Source: Verrucomicrobiaceae bacterium (GTDB lineage: Bacteria; Verrucomicrobiota; Verrucomicrobiia; Verrucomicrobiales; Verrucomicrobiaceae). Taken from it: a stretch of 64,000 nucleotides of DNA. Below the pieces are notes generated by a model that did no database searches, was not told the origin of the DNA, and was given only the letters and a program-made list of their open reading frames with translations. The stretch covers positions 124,001-188,000 of the forward strand of contig JAIXZA010000016.1 of the NCBI GenBank assembly GCA_027489965.1, written 5' to 3'. The position numbers were made by a program, and so were the translations under genes. Of the stretch, positions 62,120 through 64,000 are shown piece after piece. The stretch's first letter is position 1; every line of letters starts with the position of its first letter.

Positions 62120-62452
62120 ATGATTATTCAACTCGACTGGTTCGGCTGCGATCCTCGCACTCAATGGGAAACCCAGATCCATCAGACGCTTGAACAGTTC
62201 GCCTCGCTCAAGCCCATCTCCCGCGCCGTGGTACGCGTGGAGCAGCAGACGGAGAAAACACCACGATATCATCTCTTCATACTGCTGAGCATCCCCGGGC
62301 CGGATGTTCTAGCGTGCAGTGCTGGGCACACTTTTGATGAGGCGCTACTGAAGCTCCAAGTCAGCGTGCGCAAAACACTCGCCACGCGCCTACTCAATGC
62401 CCGCCGCTCCACCAGCGCGGCGCGTGGTGTGAAGGCCGGGCACCGCGGCTGA
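62120..62452 (+). CDS. HPF/RaiA-like ribosome-associated protein
   Basis: The 110-residue protein has the layout of a short hibernation-promoting factor: an N-terminal strand and helix (TQWETQIHQTLEQFASLKPI). Then come ISRAVVRVEQQTEKTPRYHL, FILLSIPGPDVLACSAGHTF and a helical tail DEALLKLQVSVRKTLATRLL. The A-G-H-T-F-D-E-A-L motif is the most HPF-like part. HPF binds 30S subunits in stationary phase. The likeness is moderate; it could be a diverged relative with another partner. Confidence 0.65.
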   Translation: MIIQLDWFGCDPRTQWETQIHQTLEQFASLKPISRAVVRVEQQTEKTPRYHLFILLSIPGPDVLACSAGHTFDEALLKLQVSVRKTLATRLLNARRSTSAARGVKAGHRG

Positions 62453-62486
62453 AGTCCTTATCCCATTGAACCATCCACCAATCGTC

Positions 62487-63089
62487 ATGACTTCTAATCA
62501 AATGTTTGTGGGCCTTAAACTAACCACTGCGGTCTCATTGTTGTTTGCGCTCATGATTGCCGGCAATGAAACTGTCAGTTCAGCAAACGCCCAACCATTG
62601 GTGGCCACTCAGAATTCGGAGTCTGTCGAGAGTAAGGCTGCGCGGGCACTGAGCCGTGCTGAATTGCTGCCGCTTGAAGCCATTGCTCGGCGCGCCCAAT
62701 CCATGATGACCGTGGTCACATTCACACCCACCCGAGTTTGGCCACACGGTGTGCGAGATCGGCAGGGGCGGATCGGCATCTTCCTGAGTAGTGAAAGGCC
62801 TCTATTCAATGATGCAACGATTGACATGGTGAAAGCAAAAGAGGCATGGGTGGTCTTTGGTCTGCTCGCCGCCGTGAAGTACTCGGAAGGCAGTCAGGTG
62901 GAACATGTCGCCTTTACCGACAGGAGCGGAGAGACAGGGGAGCGTTGGTACTATGACATCAGCATGACTAAAGCCCGTGAGATACACGAGCTAATCGCAC
63001 GCGGCATCCTACGCCCTGAAAAGGCGTTTAAGCTTATAGAGGCCGCGTGGCAGAAGGTTACTCCGCAACACGAATACGCCGTGAATTGA
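62487..63089 (+). CDS. Exported protein of unknown function
   Basis: From the ATG at 62487 the protein has about 200 residues, with a signal peptide (LTTAVSLLFALMIAGNETVS). Motifs AFKLIEAAWQKVTP and EAWVVFGLLAAVKYSEGSQV fit no family I know. The frame opens earlier at a TTG (62466). It follows the HPF-like gene in the same direction. Confidence 0.65.
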   Translation: MTSNQMFVGLKLTTAVSLLFALMIAGNETVSSANAQPLVATQNSESVESKAARALSRAELLPLEAIARRAQSMMTVVTFTPTRVWPHGVRDRQGRIGIFLSSERPLFNDATIDMVKAKEAWVVFGLLAAVKYSEGSQVEHVAFTDRSGETGERWYYDISMTKAREIHELIARGILRPEKAFKLIEAAWQKVTPQHEYAVN

Positions 63090-63270
63090 AAATGAACTTG
63101 CTCCCTTTCATGCTGGCAAAGAGAAACGTGTATCGTCTGGATGAGATCGCGAATTTACTGCCGCTCAATCGCGTATGGTTTGATGACATCGTCGCTGCCA
63201 CTGAATATCTCGGCCCGATACACTGTAAACCATGAGAACCCCAATATCTGCATCTCCACGGCACTTCTTC

Positions 63271-64000
63271 ATGCGCAATACTAGTCTCACGTTTTCACTC
63301 ATTCTGTTATCCCTGCCTCTCAATGCCGAGATCGTTCACCTGAAGGCTGGTCCTTCGCCCGCTGATAATCCGTTAAAGGGGTTGGTGCCGTATTCGGATT
63401 ATGCCGATGAAGGCGATGCTCACTTTCCACACAGTTTGGAGTTTGATTACTTGCCTTTGGCTAAGCTGATGCTTGGCGAATCCCGCTTCGATTGGGAACC
63501 CTTAGAGGCCTTGCTCAACAAAATCGCGGCAAGAGGAAACCAAGCAGTTTTTCGCATCTGGATCGAGTACCCAGGCCAGAAAAGCGGTGTTCCTGATTTT
63601 TTGCGAGAGCAAGGCATGAAGGTTACCTCATGGAAGAACGCTGACGAAAAGAAGACATGCTTCACACCTGATTACGATGACGAGCGAATGGTGTCCGCAC
63701 TGGAGTCCTTCATTGGAGTTCTTGGCAAGCGCTACGATGGTGATCCTCGCATCGGCTTCATCACGGCCGGTTTGCTTGGCTCCTGGGGCGAGTGGCATAC
63801 TTATCCGCGTGAGGACTTATTTGCCTCGCCTAAGACCCAACGGCGCGTGCTTGAGGCGTATGAAAAGGCCTTCAATACGAGCCCTATCCTGCTGCGTTAT
63901 CCGGTGGGAAAAGAAGACGATCATTGGGCGGCGAACGCTAATTACCACATGGGCTTTCATGATGACTCCTTTGCCTGGGGCACGCTCGACCGGGGTAAGA
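63271..64000 (+). CDS. Secreted DUF4832-like glycosidase-fold protein (3' end outside window)
   Basis: The reading frame runs from an ATG at 63271 (MRNTSLTFSLILLSLPLNAE, signal peptide) to the window edge, at least 243 residues; an upstream ATG at 63232 would add 13. The start of the mature protein, NPLKGLVPYSDYADEG, and GFITAGLLGSWGEWHTYPRE look like DUF4832/glycoside-hydrolase-like proteins with a TIM barrel. Such proteins probably act on polysaccharides. The end, with further catalytic residues, lies outside. Confidence 0.8.
   Translation, partial: MRNTSLTFSLILLSLPLNAEIVHLKAGPSPADNPLKGLVPYSDYADEGDAHFPHSLEFDYLPLAKLMLGESRFDWEPLEALLNKIAARGNQAVFRIWIEYPGQKSGVPDFLREQGMKVTSWKNADEKKTCFTPDYDDERMVSALESFIGVLGKRYDGDPRIGFITAGLLGSWGEWHTYPREDLFASPKTQRRVLEAYEKAFNTSPILLRYPVGKEDDHWAANANYHMGFHDDSFAWGTLDRGK

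Noticed and set aside
63047..63235. A 62-codon plus-strand frame overlapping the end of the exported gene at 62487.
   Set aside because: It overlaps the previous gene in another frame and shows no motif or ribosome-binding site; too weak to support.
1..64000. CRISPR arrays, rRNA operons and complete insertion sequences.
   Set aside because: No regularly spaced direct repeats, rRNA-like blocks or transposase reading frames were seen anywhere in the window.

Overview
The window looks like a chromosomal piece of a member of the Verrucomicrobiota, probably a Verrucomicrobium/Prosthecobacter-type relative. The case rests on two giant secreted c-type cytochrome proteins of the planctomycete/verrucomicrobial type (a VCBS/dehydrogenase/HEAT/cytochrome fusion and a cytochrome/WD40/DUF1549/DUF1553 fusion), a TIGR02597-like secreted protein, a signal-peptide-bearing Gfo/Idh/MocA oxidoreductase, and many secreted proteins of no known function. 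I see no rRNA, tRNA, CRISPR array or intact insertion sequence. The assignment is made by eye from family resemblance, without a database search.

Layout. 1-8.8 kb: a five-gene minus-strand operon of exported proteins (TIGR02597-like, Ig-repeat, an unknown, then two tandem tail-collar-domain paralogues, the last cut by the window edge). 9.1-9.9 kb: a gene graveyard with a sigma-factor C-terminus and a frameshifted helical-repeat gene. 9.9-19 kb: peptidoglycan genes (S11 carboxypeptidase, amidase, M23 peptidase), folK, dapB, a Doc/AbrB toxin-antitoxin pair, a solitary trpB and exported unknowns. 18.6-25.8 kb: a membrane protein, an MsbA-type ABC exporter, a minimal RNase III-like protein, then an AMP-ligase / PLP decarboxylase / acyl carrier protein cassette with a convergent GNAT gene. 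25.8-35.9 kb: an oxidoreductase, a hyperacidic protein, a TerB-like protein, coaC, hemL, two ParE-type toxin-antitoxin pairs, a cupin, a DUF2007/zinc-ribbon protein and uvrB. 35.9-52 kb: the two giant cytochrome proteins flank a Ski2/SUV3-like helicase, pgsA, an aquaporin and a pair of Hsp20 genes. 52-56 kb: a transglutaminase-like protein, an HtrA-type protease in tandem with a catalytically dead relative, and a LysR regulator. 56.2-64 kb: remains of a P-type ATPase gene, a PAS histidine kinase with a NarL-type regulator, a methyltransferase, a DUF2934 protein, a tiny lipoprotein, an HPF-like protein and a truncated DUF4832-like gene.

How the genes work together. The envelope dominates: cell-wall trimming enzymes, exported adhesion-like or fibre-like proteins, periplasmic quality control (Deg protease plus pseudoprotease) and extracellular polymer-oxidising cytochromes. 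The second theme is stress response (Hsp20 pair behind a sigma-54-like promoter, HPF-like protein, two-component system, uvrB, three toxin-antitoxin modules). The third is gene decay: three separate remnants can be recognised, one of them probably the former target of the neighbouring LysR gene. The most promising poorly described units are the exported collar-domain operon, the ligase/decarboxylase/ACP cassette and the protease-pseudoprotease pair.
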